A stretch of DNA of 64,000 nt from Pseudoalteromonas caenipelagi (GCF_013140855.1 NZ_JABBPG010000002.1:796751-860750); one strand, 5' to 3'; counted from the first letter of the stretch, positions 1 to 9,452 are shown. Notes: generated from the letters alone by a model not told the origin. Numbers and translations: made by a program.

Positions 1-1
1 A

Positions 2-1744
2 CTATTGGCCATTAGTATTGATAATTGGCTCACTATTAAAGCCAACCAAATAAATGTGATTAAAAGTCAATTAGAGCATGATTTTAGCGTTGAACAGTTC
101 AATAAAAAATTAAACACGCCATTTTTGAAGCGAGAGTTTTTACTTGTTTTTGGAACTTTGGAAAATGAAACACAATTGCGCTCAAACGACCCAAATAGGC
201 AGAACCCACCGAATGTCGATTTTCGCCAAAGAGGCTGGTATCAACTCGGTAAAAATCAGCAAAAAACGGCATTTACCAGCCCTTATATCGATGCTTCTAC
301 GGGGGAATTGTTGCTCTCTGTTGTGTCTCCTATTAGTGCAAATGCAAAGTTACAAGGAGTCATTGGTGGTGATCTTAGTTTGAGTGTAATAGCCAAAAGC
401 GTTAATGCGGTTAACTTTGATAATACAGGGTATGCATTTTTAGTTTCTGGCGATGGCAAAATTATTAGTCATCAAAACTCTAAGTTTAATGGTAAAAGTA
501 TCGATAGCATCGATTCAGCATTGTCTATCACCCAAATCGGTGAGTTACAAGAAGTGAAAACTAATGAGGGAGTTAAGTTATTTTACCTGCACGAGCTAGC
601 AAATCAGTATGGAACCGATTGGTACTTGGCGGTTTTGATAGATAAATCTTTAGCCTATGAGACCTTGTTTGATATTACTTTAAACTCGCTCATTATTGCT
701 GTGATAGCCATTGTGCTTGGAGTGGTGAGTGTCAGAGCTTTGGCTCTTCATTTACTAAGACCACTCAAAGAGTTAGAGCTAGCAATTACAGAAATAGCCA
801 GTGGTGGAGGAGATTTAACGAGACGGCTCGAAATAGTGAATGAAGACGAGTGTGGTGTTGTTGCGCAGCAATTTAATCTATTTTTGGCTTCGCTTCGCCA
901 GTTAGTGGCCAGTGTTAAAGGGCGTGCTGATAAAGTTGTGAGCAGTAGTGACTCTGCGAAAGTATTATCTAGTGACTCAATGAAGAAGCTTGATGAACAA
1001 GTTATGCTAATCGACAGTTTGGCGACGGCCATGCATCAAATGAGTACTACGTCTACCGAAATTGCTGGTAACGCACAGCAAGCCGCCAGCTCAATCACCC
1101 AAGTTAACGACAAGACAATTGAAGGCCAGAGTGTGTTTTTAAAGGCTAAAGAGCAGATAACTGCGTTAGCACAGGATATAGAGCACTCTTATGTTTTAAG
1201 CACGCAGCTAGCCGAATATAGTCAAAATATTGAGAACATACTCTCGGTTATTAATGGCATCGCTGAGCAAACCAATTTATTAGCACTTAACGCAGCGATT
1301 GAGGCTGCACGGGCTGGAGAGCAAGGAAGAGGGTTTGCTGTGGTGGCTGATGAAGTACGTTCTTTAGCTTCAAAAACACAAGAGTCCACCACAGAAATAA
1401 AATCTATGATTGACCAAATTCAAGCTTCCTCAAGCCAAGTACAGCATTCAATGGGAAGTAGCAAAGACAAGACCCAGTTGTGTGTTGAGCAAACAGAACA
1501 GGCAACACATATGCTCAATGAAATAACTGAGTCGGTAAAAGAGTTAATGGATCGCAATATTCAAATCGCGACCGCGATTGAGCAGCAAAGCGTTGTAATT
1601 GAAGAAATTAACAAAAATACTAACCATATCAATGATATTAGTGTTGAAGTGGGGAGTTTTGCAGATAAACAATATTGTGCCAGTGATGCGCTTGCAGAGC
1701 ATGCGCATGAGCAAGAAGCGCTGTTATCGAAGTTCACTTTATAA
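2..1744 (+). CDS. Methyl-accepting chemotaxis protein, 5' end missing
   Basis: The reading frame is open to the left edge, so the N-terminal membrane anchor lies outside the window; the TTG at 5 is not a convincing start. What remains is the end of a periplasmic Cache-type sensor region, one membrane segment near residues 225-250, a HAMP domain just after it (LRPLKELE followed by [10 protein letters not shown]), and a full cytoplasmic signalling domain. The hairpin tip [19 protein letters not shown] is canonical and intact, so it should couple to CheA/CheW. The ligand cannot be told from sequence. It is transcribed alone toward a solute-binding protein gene whose product could be functionally related, but this is only proximity. 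Family assignment is secure; the sensor type is inferred. Confidence 0.95.
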   Translation, partial: LLAISIDNWLTIKANQINVIKSQLEHDFSVEQFNKKLNTPFLKREFLLVFGTLENETQLRSNDPNRQNPPNVDFRQRGWYQLGKNQQKTAFTSPYIDASTGELLLSVVSPISANAKLQGVIGGDLSLSVIAKSVNAVNFDNTGYAFLVSGDGKIISHQNSKFNGKSIDSIDSALSITQIGELQEVKTNEGVKLFYLHELANQYGTDWYLAVLIDKSLAYETLFDITLNSLIIAVIAIVLGVVSVRALALHLLRPLKELELAITEIASGGGDLTRRLEIVNEDECGVVAQQFNLFLASLRQLVASVKGRADKVVSSSDSAKVLSSDSMKKLDEQVMLIDSLATAMHQMSTTSTEIAGNAQQAASSITQVNDKTIEGQSVFLKAKEQITALAQDIEHSYVLSTQLAEYSQNIENILSVINGIAEQTNLLALNAAIEAARAGEQGRGFAVVADEVRSLASKTQESTTEIKSMIDQIQASSSQVQHSMGSSKDKTQLCVEQTEQATHMLNEITESVKELMDRNIQIATAIEQQSVVIEEINKNTNHINDISVEVGSFADKQYCASDALAEHAHEQEALLSKFTL

Positions 1745-1870
1745 GTAAGATTTATCGTTTCGTGTGCCAAAGCTTGGACTAGACTAATTGTGTAGCTCAA
1801 AATTAGGTCGGGCTCTTTTCTGCCAAGTACGCAAAGCGTTCAGAGTCAAGGTGTTAATAAGAGGCAAGAT

Positions 1871-2686
1871 GTGAAAACCAATGCTGCAGAAATGACGACT
1901 TTTAGTACTCTCAAATTCGCAACGTGGTTGTTATTTTTGAGTATTGCTTCATTTGTTTATGCGGAACCTCAGTACCGTGTCACCATTCTTGTTGATGAGA
2001 GCTACCCACCATATAGTTATGTTAATAACGGTGAACCTGCCGGTATTTATGTGGACCTAGTACAGCAAGCGATAAAGCTTATTGATGATAAATATATTGT
2101 TGAACTTCACCCTGTTCCTTGGAAAAGAGGTGTTGCAGCGCTTGAAAACGGCGACAGCTTTGCATTGATACCACCCTACAAGCATATTAAACGTAGACCT
2201 TTTATTTGGCCGTATTCCGTACCTTTACTTGAGGAAGTGGTGGTAGCTTTTTGTAATGCTGGCGTTTCATTAGCGGATATTGAATCAAAAGACACGACGG
2301 CAAACCCGATAAATGTGGGATTAAATGCAGGGTATATGATCCTTGATGATGGATTAGAGCAAGCCACTAAACAAGGCAAAATTAGGTTGTGGGAAAACAA
2401 AGATACCTATTCAAATATTATTAAATTGGCTAAAAAGCGTATTGATTGCTATGTCAATGATAGACTTTCGACCTTATTAGGTTTGAGAAGTGTAAAACGT
2501 TTACATCCTGAACTTGACCTAAGCCATATAGTCGAAGACCGAATTGTATTACGCCGCACCGCGCATATAGGTTATGTAAAAGACTCGTTGAATAAGTTTC
2601 CTTACAAACATGATTTTATACAGAAAATGGATGAAGCACTGCAGACTGTTTTGGCGAGCCAAGCGATAGAACTTGGCAATGAATAA
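1871..2686 (+). CDS. Periplasmic solute-binding protein, SBP_bac_3 type
   Basis: A 271-aa protein with a signal peptide (hydrophobic stretch about residues 14-29, cleavage near YAEP). The mature part opens with a typical ligand-binding start (VDESYPPYSYVNNGEPAGIY), as in family-3 amino-acid-binding proteins and the orphan versions common in Alteromonadales. No ABC permease or ATPase is adjacent, so it may be an orphan sensor or scavenger. The GTG start at 1871 is preferred because GAGG lies six bases upstream; an ATG at 1892 would also keep the signal peptide. The ligand is unknown. Confidence 0.85.
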   Translation: MKTNAAEMTTFSTLKFATWLLFLSIASFVYAEPQYRVTILVDESYPPYSYVNNGEPAGIYVDLVQQAIKLIDDKYIVELHPVPWKRGVAALENGDSFALIPPYKHIKRRPFIWPYSVPLLEEVVVAFCNAGVSLADIESKDTTANPINVGLNAGYMILDDGLEQATKQGKIRLWENKDTYSNIIKLAKKRIDCYVNDRLSTLLGLRSVKRLHPELDLSHIVEDRIVLRRTAHIGYVKDSLNKFPYKHDFIQKMDEALQTVLASQAIELGNE

Positions 2687-2775
2687 AAGCTCTGTAAAGG
2701 GGCTTTACGGCTGGCGCTCATACTTCTTAAACGAAGTACGCACATTAAGCTTGTCGACCAAGCAAAACATCAGCT

Positions 2776-3315
2776 TTATTTTATTAGGTTTAAGATTGTT
2801 CTAAATTGTGGATGTTGAGAATCAGCAAGTAATTCGTATAAACACATCTCTACGTTAGTTAGTTGCGCACCATTATGTTGCAGCTGACTTAACGCCAGTG
2901 CTTTATGCTCTATATGTTGTGATGAGATAGCGTCTTCTACGAGCATTACTTTAAATTTATTGGCAAGCAAGTCACGTGCTGTTTGATACACGCAAATATG
3001 CGCTTCAATACCGCACACAAGCCAATATTGCTTGTTCTCACTTTTTATACGCTGAGCAACGGTATGATTTGCATAACCACTAAAGGTTGTTTTGGTGATC
3101 GCGTGCTCAGGATGTAACAGGCTGGCCAATTGCGGCACGGTTGCACCAAGTTTATTTGGCGCTTGCTCTAACCAGACAATAGGCAAGTCTAGCGCTTTAC
3201 AGCCAAGAATGAGTGCTTCAGTGCCAGCGATGAGCTGTGTACTGTTGACAACCTGTGTGGCTAGTTTTCCCTGTATATCAATTACCAATAAACCGCAATT
3301 TGATGCATTGAGCAT
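2776..3315 (-). CDS. Isochorismatase-family cysteine hydrolase
   Basis: A 179-aa cytosolic protein with the isochorismatase-like hydrolase fold, close in character to YcaC. The expected Asp-Lys-Cys triad is visible: D13 in LLVIDIQ, K75 in AITKTTFS, and C108 in GIEAHICVYQTARDL. Length is normal for the YcaC-like group. Substrate is unknown; relatives hydrolyse amides or isochorismate-like vinyl ethers. It lies in the same direction as the regulator at 3376-3861, separated by only about 60 bases from that gene's stop, so the two may be co-transcribed with the regulator first. Confidence 0.9.
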   Translation of the reverse strand: MLNASNCGLLVIDIQGKLATQVVNSTQLIAGTEALILGCKALDLPIVWLEQAPNKLGATVPQLASLLHPEHAITKTTFSGYANHTVAQRIKSENKQYWLVCGIEAHICVYQTARDLLANKFKVMLVEDAISSQHIEHKALALSQLQHNGAQLTNVEMCLYELLADSQHPQFRTILNLIK

Positions 3316-3375
3316 AACTTTCCCTCAGTATATGAGTTGCTATGTATTACATAATGCGAGTTCAGTTTAAATTGA

Positions 3376-3861
3376 TCAAACTAAAAAATAGACACCAGCT
3401 AGTAATCCTAGAAGTGCTGCTGCAGCAACAGGCCATACGGCTTTAGATTTACTCGTGACTTTGTTTGTAGCAGGTTCACTCAGCGAATCATTATGTGATG
3501 GCGCGTCTTGCAGCGAGGTTTTATCCTCAGAGGCTGCTTGATTGCTTTGAGCTATATTGTCTTGTGTGACAGGTGTAAGTGGTAATTGCCACTGATACCC
3601 TTTGCGAGAAAACGTTTTAATTGCATCATCACCAAACAAAGCTCGTAAGTGCCCGATGCTTTGAAAAACTACTTGATTAGTGACCGTTCTACCTGGCCAA
3701 ACGGCTTCTAAAATTTCATCTTTACTATGAATTCGCTCTGATTCCATAAGAAGCAGGGCAAGCAATTTGGCTGGCTTTTCGTTGAGTGAAAAAACTTTAC
3801 CATTATTGGTAAGTACTAGATTCACGCAGTCGAATTCAAAATGGCTAAAACTGAATTTCAT
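3376..3861 (-). CDS. Membrane-anchored winged-helix regulator, ToxR/CadC-like
   Basis: The N-terminal 95 residues are an OmpR/PhoB-type winged helix (motifs LLALLLMESERIHSKDEIL and the beta-hairpin end FSRKGYQWQLP). A low-complexity linker follows (about 96-140), and the protein ends with one membrane helix (AVWPVAAAALLGLLAGVYF). This is the ToxR/CadC plan, but there is essentially no periplasmic domain: the chain stops at the far side of the membrane, so it cannot sense with a large periplasmic domain as CadC does. No phospho-acceptor domain is present. A likely target is the isochorismatase-fold gene just downstream. Confidence 0.85.
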   Translation of the reverse strand: MKFSFSHFEFDCVNLVLTNNGKVFSLNEKPAKLLALLLMESERIHSKDEILEAVWPGRTVTNQVVFQSIGHLRALFGDDAIKTFSRKGYQWQLPLTPVTQDNIAQSNQAASEDKTSLQDAPSHNDSLSEPATNKVTSKSKAVWPVAAAALLGLLAGVYFLV

Positions 3862-4032
3862 TTTTATTATTTAATCCAATGATGGATGTACCTTTTTTAT
3901 ATTGTTATATCAGCATATCACTTATTTTGCAAAACAGCGGCGAATATAGATTAAATTCAACACTGACAGTATGAGTTATGCTGATTAAATCTAACTAAAT
4001 GCTATTTAATCTTCAATCTCTATTAAAATAAC

Positions 4033-4308
4033 TTAATTGTCGATATGCCCCAAAGAGCGCTTGGGATCAAGTTTATCTCTGACTCTGCGTTTTAATATTT
4101 TTGCTTCAGGAAAACCGCCATCCACTTTTCTGCACCAGATGAGTTCGTCATTATAGTAGATTTGAAACACGCCTTTTGTAGAGGGTACAAGGGCGACTTG
4201 CTGAAGCTCGTCGGAAAAAGTGCTTAGTAGCTCTTGAGCAAGCCAGCCACTTCGTAGTAGCCACTGACATAACACACAATAATGTATAGAAATAATAGGC
4301 TTGTTCAT
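4033..4308 (-). CDS. SelT/SelW/SelH-family (Rdx) protein
   Basis: A 91-aa thioredoxin-like Rdx protein. The redox motif C11-V-L-C14 sits after the first beta strand (ISIHYCVLCQW), where selenoprotein W has a selenocysteine; here both positions are cysteine, so no recoding is needed. The conserved C-terminal block (GVFQIYYNDELIW, then GGFPEAKILKRRVRD) matches the family. Function is unproven in bacteria; a thiol-redox role is usual inference. Monocistronic, with about 140 bases to the divergent lipoprotein gene at 4447. Confidence 0.9.
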   Translation of the reverse strand: MNKPIISIHYCVLCQWLLRSGWLAQELLSTFSDELQQVALVPSTKGVFQIYYNDELIWCRKVDGGFPEAKILKRRVRDKLDPKRSLGHIDN

Positions 4309-4446
4309 GTGTAAAGCTCGCTCTAATCAGGTGTAAGAATATGTCTAATTATTCTACACAATTTTACAAAAATCCCCTACACGTACCATGTTTATAGCAT
4401 GCTTAAACTGCTAAATTGAACATATTATGAATACAAGGAGATAGTT

Positions 4447-4989
4447 ATGCTTAGAGTGTTACTCATGACTGCCCTAGGTGTTGCATTAACCGCTTGCAAG
4501 TCCACCAGTAAAAAAAGTGTGAATGCGGTCGCCGTGAATGCGGTCGCTGCGAATGCGGTCGCAGGAGCACCTACTCAATTAGTTATAAACATACATAATG
4601 TATCTAGTGAGCAAGGACAACTACTGGTTATGATCCATGACAACAGTGCTGATTATCACGCGGACTTAAACATTAGTGATCCTCGCGCCCATTATTTTGC
4701 AAAAAAAATTGTATCCCCTCAAAAACCAAACACACCTGTGGTATTTGACAACTTGCCTGCAGGGAGATATGCCATTAATGTCATTCATGATAAAGATAGC
4801 GACGGGGAGTTAGATAGAATGATCTTCCCATTTTTAGGTATGCCTAGCGAGCCTTACGCGCTATCAAATAATATTTATGATCATTTCAGTAAAGGAGATT
4901 TTGATGATGCGCTGGTTGAAATTTACTCACCTAGCCACCAGATAGATTTAAACCTCAGTACTCACTTATCTAAAATAACGGGCCTGTAG
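4447..4989 (+). CDS. DUF2141 lipoprotein
   Basis: A 180-aa lipoprotein. The signal peptide ends in lipobox LTAC with the lipidated residue at C17, followed by KS. Residues 24-40 contain a tandem repeat of about five residues (VNAVA three times), encoded by three near-identical 15-bp units. The rest is a DUF2141 domain (beta-sandwich; NLPAGRYAINVIHDKDSDGELD is typical). Other DUF2141 members are exported proteins of unknown role. The start has AAGGAG six bases upstream. Confidence 0.85.
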   Translation: MLRVLLMTALGVALTACKSTSKKSVNAVAVNAVAANAVAGAPTQLVINIHNVSSEQGQLLVMIHDNSADYHADLNISDPRAHYFAKKIVSPQKPNTPVVFDNLPAGRYAINVIHDKDSDGELDRMIFPFLGMPSEPYALSNNIYDHFSKGDFDDALVEIYSPSHQIDLNLSTHLSKITGL

Positions 4990-5047
4990 GTAGTTTGTAA
5001 AAAAGTTGGCTTGGAAAGGGATATTTTATAGCGTAGTTAATTAGTGC

Positions 5048-5077
5048 TTGTAAATTCTTCGCATATAAAGGTATAAT
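5048..5077 (+). promoter_or_regulatory. Sigma70-like promoter for the small-ORF pair
   Basis: TTGTAA at 5048-5053 (four of six to consensus) and a perfect TATAAT at 5072-5077, spacer 18 bp. Just downstream a hairpin is possible (TTGCTCT at 5091-5097 with AGAGCAA at 5106-5112), then two short ORFs. Confidence 0.5.
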
Positions 5078-5160
5078 CCTAGGCTTAGTCTTGCTCTATG
5101 TTGTAAGAGCAACTAGTAATGTCCTTTCTTACCCTGATCCAGTAAGCCAGCATTAAAAAA

Positions 5161-5310
5161 TTGAAAGCTGAATTATTGTACGGCGACCGAATTACCAACG
5201 CTCTGTTGGAACTTGTCTTAAAAAAAGACCGTAATCTTTGGGAATATCGTCAAAACTGTAGTGAAGCTTATATGTTAATTAGCCAGAGAACACTGGCGTT
5301 AAATTTGTGA
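5161..5310 (+). CDS. Small hypothetical protein, 49 aa
   Basis: Open frame from a stop at 5143-5145 to TGA at 5308-5310. The best start is TTG at 5161 (protein begins LKAELLYGDRITNAL, initiating as Met); no ATG is available until late, and no clear Shine-Dalgarno is seen. It is charged and helix-prone, has no membrane segment or signal peptide, and I do not recognise it. It lies downstream of a good promoter and seven bases ahead of the 57-aa ORF, so the two could form one transcript. Coding status is uncertain. Confidence 0.4.
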   Translation: MKAELLYGDRITNALLELVLKKDRNLWEYRQNCSEAYMLISQRTLALNL

Positions 5311-5317
5311 GTTTTCT

Positions 5318-5491
5318 ATGTCATATGAATACAATGGATCTATGATCCAAATTATACAGCCTGTGCTGTCTATCTCAGTCAATAAAAGCAATGTTATTTT
5401 TGCAGATAAAACTGGGTTGAAAAACAAACGTTTTTCAACTGCCAGTGAAGCAAGAAGCTTTATTAGATGGCTGACGCAATCAAAAGCATAA
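5318..5491 (+). CDS. Small hypothetical protein, 57 aa
   Basis: ATG at 5318 to TAA at 5489-5491; sequence starts MSYEYNGSMIQIIQPVLSIS and ends with a basic helix (SEARSFIRWLTQSKA). It looks like a compact small domain with two beta strands and a C-terminal helix and has no signal peptide. I do not recognise a family. It follows the 49-aa ORF, and an 8-bp inverted repeat (5503-5537) follows it. Composition looks protein-like and the ORF is more convincing than its neighbour. Confidence 0.5.
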   Translation: MSYEYNGSMIQIIQPVLSISVNKSNVIFADKTGLKNKRFSTASEARSFIRWLTQSKA

Positions 5492-5502
5492 TATGCTAAT
5501 CA

Positions 5503-5537
5503 TCCAGCTCCGCCATTGCTAAAATGACAGAGCTGGA
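5503..5537. terminator. Inverted repeat between small ORFs and tesA
   Basis: TCCAGCTC (5503-5510) pairs perfectly with GAGCTGGA (5530-5537), loop 19 nt. It lies between convergent genes, so it may be a bidirectional terminator, but the loop is long and there is no strong T-run. Confidence 0.35.
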
Positions 5538-5581
5538 ACGTTTTCTAACTATTATTTTTCTTGCCCCGTGAATAGCCCCGT

Positions 5582-6217
5582 TTATACATTGTCTTTGGTT
5601 TTCATCAACCAAGCATCAATCTCTTTTTCCATAAAATCTCTGATCAAAGGCTGAGCTTCGCTGTTTGGATGCAAGTTATCTTTTTGCATGAGTTCGGGCT
5701 TTACTGCTATGGGTATCATAAAGTAAGGCATTAAGTAAGCGCCAGTTTCATCACTCACCTTCTTATAACTTTGCGTAAACATAGTCGTATATCGTGGCCC
5801 TAAGTTAGGTGGTATATGAATTTCCATCAGCGCAACATGAGCGCCCGCTTGTTGACTTTTGGTCACAAGTTCAAGAAGATGTTTTCGCAGAAGCTTTACA
5901 GGAAAACCTCGAATACCATCATTTCCACCCAATTCTATTAATACATGACTGGGTTTGTGGGCTGTAAGCCAAGCATCAATTTTCAATAACGCGTTATCTG
6001 TTGTTTGTCCGCTGACAGCTGTGTTGATTAAATCGATCGATTTTTGCTGTGAATCGTATGTATTTTGTAACAAATTAACCCAAGCTTGTGCTTGTTCAAT
6101 GCCGTAGCCTGCGCTTAAGCTATCTCCAATAATCATTATTTTGTCTTTGGCGAAGCTGCTAATTGGCATAAGCACAAGCATAAAAAACACTAAAAACTTT
6201 AGGGAAAAACGCGTCAT
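5582..6217 (-). CDS. tesA: TesA: periplasmic SGNH thioesterase/lysophospholipase
   Basis: A 211-aa exported esterase with signal peptide about residues 1-23 (hydrophobic LVFFMLVLMPISSFA). SGNH blocks are all present: block I GDSLSAGYG with nucleophile S33, block II Gly70, block III GGND with N99, and block V D180-x-x-H183 (DNLHPN). It would hydrolyse acyl thioesters, lysophospholipids or aryl esters in the periplasm. As in E. coli it is divergent from ybbA-ybbP, but here the two start codons overlap in a single CATG (6215-6218), so each gene's promoter must lie inside the other. Confidence 0.95.
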   Translation of the reverse strand: MTRFSLKFLVFFMLVLMPISSFAKDKIMIIGDSLSAGYGIEQAQAWVNLLQNTYDSQQKSIDLINTAVSGQTTDNALLKIDAWLTAHKPSHVLIELGGNDGIRGFPVKLLRKHLLELVTKSQQAGAHVALMEIHIPPNLGPRYTTMFTQSYKKVSDETGAYLMPYFMIPIAVKPELMQKDNLHPNSEAQPLIRDFMEKEIDAWLMKTKDNV

Positions 6218-6929
6218 GTCAGTACTTTCTCAGTTAAATATCATTAATGTCACAGGGCTTACAAAGTCAGTAAATACCCTTGAGGGCGAGCTCACTATCC
6301 TCAGTGATATCAATTTTTCTGTCAAGTCGGGAGAGTCGGTTGCGATTGTTGGGGCGTCTGGTTCTGGTAAATCTACATTGCTTAGCTTACTTGCTGGGTT
6401 AGATGTAGCAAGTCAAGGCGATGTCAGCATAGATGGCGAGCTATTAAGTCAATTAAATGAAGAAGCGCGAGCTCAACTACGGGCAAAAAAAGTTGGCTTT
6501 GTATTTCAGTCTTTTATGCTGGTACAAAGCTTAACGGCGCTGGAAAATGTTATGTTGCCCGCAGAGCTGGCGGGCGACAGTAATGCAAAACAGCAAGCAT
6601 TAGCACTATTAGACAAAGTGGGCTTATCACATCGATTAGATCATTACCCCTCACAACTATCTGGCGGTGAACAGCAACGAGTGGCAATTGCCCGAGCATT
6701 TATTGGCTCTCCTAAGCTACTGTTTGCGGATGAGCCATCGGCAAACTTGGACAGTAAAAATGGCCACCTCGTAGAGCGATTGCTATTTGATTTGAACAAA
6801 CAAAATGGCACAACTTTGATACTTGTCACCCATGATGAACAGCTCGCCAAGCAATGTGATCGAATTATTCATATCGAGGCCGGAAAATTAGAAACGATTC
6901 GTGATGGAGCTGCGGCTTATGTGGGTTAA
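6216..6929 (+). CDS. ybbA: YbbA: ABC transporter ATP-binding protein
   Basis: A 237-aa ATPase of the LolD/MacB type. Walker A GASGSGKST at 46-54, Q-loop Q98, signature LSGGEQQRVAIAR from 148, Walker B LLFADEP with D172/E173, and the H-loop in LVTHDE. The frame is open upstream, but ATG 6216 is chosen because AGGGA lies about ten bases before it, it gives the family's normal length, and it starts the recognisable domain. It pairs with the permease that overlaps its 3' end. Substrate is unproven for the YbbAP/TesA system; an envelope-lipid or acyl-compound extraction role is usually suggested. Confidence 0.93.
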   Translation: MSVLSQLNIINVTGLTKSVNTLEGELTILSDINFSVKSGESVAIVGASGSGKSTLLSLLAGLDVASQGDVSIDGELLSQLNEEARAQLRAKKVGFVFQSFMLVQSLTALENVMLPAELAGDSNAKQQALALLDKVGLSHRLDHYPSQLSGGEQQRVAIARAFIGSPKLLFADEPSANLDSKNGHLVERLLFDLNKQNGTTLILVTHDEQLAKQCDRIIHIEAGKLETIRDGAAAYVG

Positions 6930-9429
6930 GTTAGCATTTAAATTATTTAGTAGGGAATTTCGCAGAGGTGAACTTTCAATCATCTTTGCGGCTATTGCCT
7001 TGGCTGTACTCACGGTATTCAGTTTGTCTTCGGTCACGCAGAGAATAGGTTTAAACATTGAACAAAAAACCAGTGATTTCATAGCGGCTGACCGACGTTT
7101 ATCGAGTAATCATGCGATTGACTCGAGCATCCTTACAGCAGGTAAAGAGTTTGGATTGAAAACGGCAAAAATGCTGTACTTTGATTCTATGCTATTTGCC
7201 AACGAAGAATTGGTTTTAGGGTCGGTCAAAGCGGTGTCATCTGAGTACCCTTTACGAGGGAAAGTTACACTAAAAGACAGCTTAAACAGCACGCCTTATG
7301 AAATTCGAGGGGCACCTGATAAAGGAGAAGTTTGGTTAAGTGAGGGCTTATTTTATAGTCTCGCTTTGCAAGTGGGCGATAAAGTCGAGCTAGGGGCTGG
7401 AATTTTTACTGTGAGCAAGGTACTGGTAAACGAGCCTGATGCACCATTTTTTTCTCTTGCGGGCAATCGGCGAGTGTTACTTAATTATGATGATATTGAA
7501 GCAACTCAGGCTGTACAGCCAGGAAGTCGAGTGTTTCACCGTTTACTGTTCGCAGGTGAAGAGCAACAGTTAAGCGATTTTTATACATGGTTGAAGCCCA
7601 ACCTGAAAGCCAACCAATCTTGGCAAGGTATTAAAGACAGGCAATCTCCTTTGGGTGATAACTTGGCGCGCGCAGAGCGCTTTTTGCTCTTGGCTGGGTT
7701 GTTTGGCATTATGCTGGCTGCAGTCGCAATGGCTGTGTCGGCAAAGCGTTACTGTGAACGCCAATATGACCCTGTAGCGATGATGAAAACGCTCGGTGGT
7801 AGTCGTCGCGTCATTCGCAACATCTATCTACTGCACCTCAGTCTGGTAACAGGATTTTCAATCCTAGTGGGGCTTTTAATTGGCTTTGTATTGCAACACT
7901 TTGGGGCTGAGTATTTAGCCAAATTTATGGAAGCACAGTTGCCGCCTGCAGGTCTAGAGCCTTGGCTATTGTCGATTTTTATCGGTGTTGTATGCGCACT
8001 GATGTTTTCGCTAAAGCCCTTATTAGATTTGTTTGATATTCCACCATTGCGTGTCCTACGCCGCAGCTTGGGCGATAAGCTTGCTTTGAGCCGTATTCAT
8101 ATTTGTCTATCTTTAATCACTATATTTTTATTGATGTGGATGTTTAGTGGGCAATTGCTAACAACGCTTATTTTGTTTGGTTCAACATTGCTGGTAATTG
8201 CTGTGCTGTTTGCGCTCTCCCGTTTGATTTTTAGCGCTGGCAGAAAGTTAGGTTTAAGCCCCGGGTCTAGTTGGTCATTAGCCATCGCAACTTTGCAAAA
8301 GCGTGCCAACGCAAATGCGATTCAACTCATTAGCTTTGCTTTAGCAATTAAGCTGATGCTGTTTTTGGTGGTATTAAAAAATGACATGATTTCTGATTGG
8401 CAAACTCAAGTGCCCGCAGATGCGCCAAACATGTTTTTGATTAATATTGGCCAAGATGAGGTGCAACCATTAGATGAGTTTTTTGAACAACATAATATTG
8501 TACATGAAGCATTCTTCCCTGTGTTTAACGCGCGTGTCGATGCTATCAATGGGGAGACTTTAGCGCGTAGAGTATCACGTCAAGAAGGCGAAGAGCAGGG
8601 CGAAGGTGAGCGAGAAGGAGTGAATCGAGAACCTAATTTAACTTGGCTGACAGAGCTTCCTGAGGGAAATGAGATCACCGAGGGCAAGTGGTTTGAGAGC
8701 AATTCTCAAAGTGAGCAAATCGAAGTGTCAGTATTCGACGGTTGGCAAGAACGCTTAGATCTAAAGCTAGGTGACACAATTAGCTTTTTGGTAAATGAGC
8801 AACGTTTTGATGCGGTTGTTACAAGTTTTAGAAGCGTAGATTGGGGCACATTAAAGCCAAACTTTGTGATGATTTTGAGTCCGAATATGGCAGGTAAGAT
8901 CCCTGTGACTTATTTTAGCGCTGCCAAGTTGGATGACAGTCACACACAAGCGATAAGTCGTATGTTACAGCGCTATCCAACGATCAGTATGATTGATATA
9001 AAAAGTCGTTTAGAGCAAGCACAATCTATTATTGCACAAGTGTCGCTGGCGATAGGGTTTGTGCTAGCGATTGTGCTTATCAGTGGTGCGTTAGTGCTTG
9101 TGTCTCAAGTTCAAGCTAGTCTTGCTGAACGAATGCAAGAAGTGGTGATATTACGCACCCTAGGTGCAAGAGGAAGACTCATTAAATTGGCAACCTTGTA
9201 TGAGTTTTTATTGTTAGGTGCAATTGCTGGATTTGTAGCCGCGTTGGTCAGTGATGTAGCTTTGTTGGTGATCCAGCAGCAATTATTTGATGTTGAAGGA
9301 AAAATGCACCCTTATGTGTGGGCTTTAGGGCCGGCTACGGGAGCAGGGTTTGTGGCCGCGATTGGTTACTTTATGGTTTCGAATACGATGCGCCAGAACA
9401 CACAAGGGCTGCTGCGCAAGCTTGCTTAA
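6919..9429 (+). CDS. ybbP: YbbP: FtsX/MacB-type ABC permease
   Basis: An 836-aa inner-membrane permease homologous to E. coli YbbP along its length. One N-terminal helix (IIFAAIALAVLTVFSLSSV), a periplasmic MacB-like domain, a first FtsX block (three helices, about 255-375), two additional helices, a second periplasmic domain, and a C-terminal FtsX block of three helices. The ATG at 6919 overlaps ybbA by 11 bp and has GGAG nine bases upstream; in-frame GTG 6901 and ATG 6904 have no ribosome site. The second periplasmic domain contains a short Glu/Gly-rich insertion (about residues 560-572, EEQGEGEREG) not expected in the family. A strong terminator follows. Confidence 0.92.
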   Translation: MWVKLAFKLFSREFRRGELSIIFAAIALAVLTVFSLSSVTQRIGLNIEQKTSDFIAADRRLSSNHAIDSSILTAGKEFGLKTAKMLYFDSMLFANEELVLGSVKAVSSEYPLRGKVTLKDSLNSTPYEIRGAPDKGEVWLSEGLFYSLALQVGDKVELGAGIFTVSKVLVNEPDAPFFSLAGNRRVLLNYDDIEATQAVQPGSRVFHRLLFAGEEQQLSDFYTWLKPNLKANQSWQGIKDRQSPLGDNLARAERFLLLAGLFGIMLAAVAMAVSAKRYCERQYDPVAMMKTLGGSRRVIRNIYLLHLSLVTGFSILVGLLIGFVLQHFGAEYLAKFMEAQLPPAGLEPWLLSIFIGVVCALMFSLKPLLDLFDIPPLRVLRRSLGDKLALSRIHICLSLITIFLLMWMFSGQLLTTLILFGSTLLVIAVLFALSRLIFSAGRKLGLSPGSSWSLAIATLQKRANANAIQLISFALAIKLMLFLVVLKNDMISDWQTQVPADAPNMFLINIGQDEVQPLDEFFEQHNIVHEAFFPVFNARVDAINGETLARRVSRQEGEEQGEGEREGVNREPNLTWLTELPEGNEITEGKWFESNSQSEQIEVSVFDGWQERLDLKLGDTISFLVNEQRFDAVVTSFRSVDWGTLKPNFVMILSPNMAGKIPVTYFSAAKLDDSHTQAISRMLQRYPTISMIDIKSRLEQAQSIIAQVSLAIGFVLAIVLISGALVLVSQVQASLAERMQEVVILRTLGARGRLIKLATLYEFLLLGAIAGFVAALVSDVALLVIQQQLFDVEGKMHPYVWALGPATGAGFVAAIGYFMVSNTMRQNTQGLLRKLA

Positions 9430-9452
9430 CTATCTCTATTTCTCTACATGTT

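Noticed and set aside
4033..4308. Selenoprotein with an in-frame UGA
   Set aside because: Both redox positions are plain Cys codons (CVLC) and the frame has no internal TGA.
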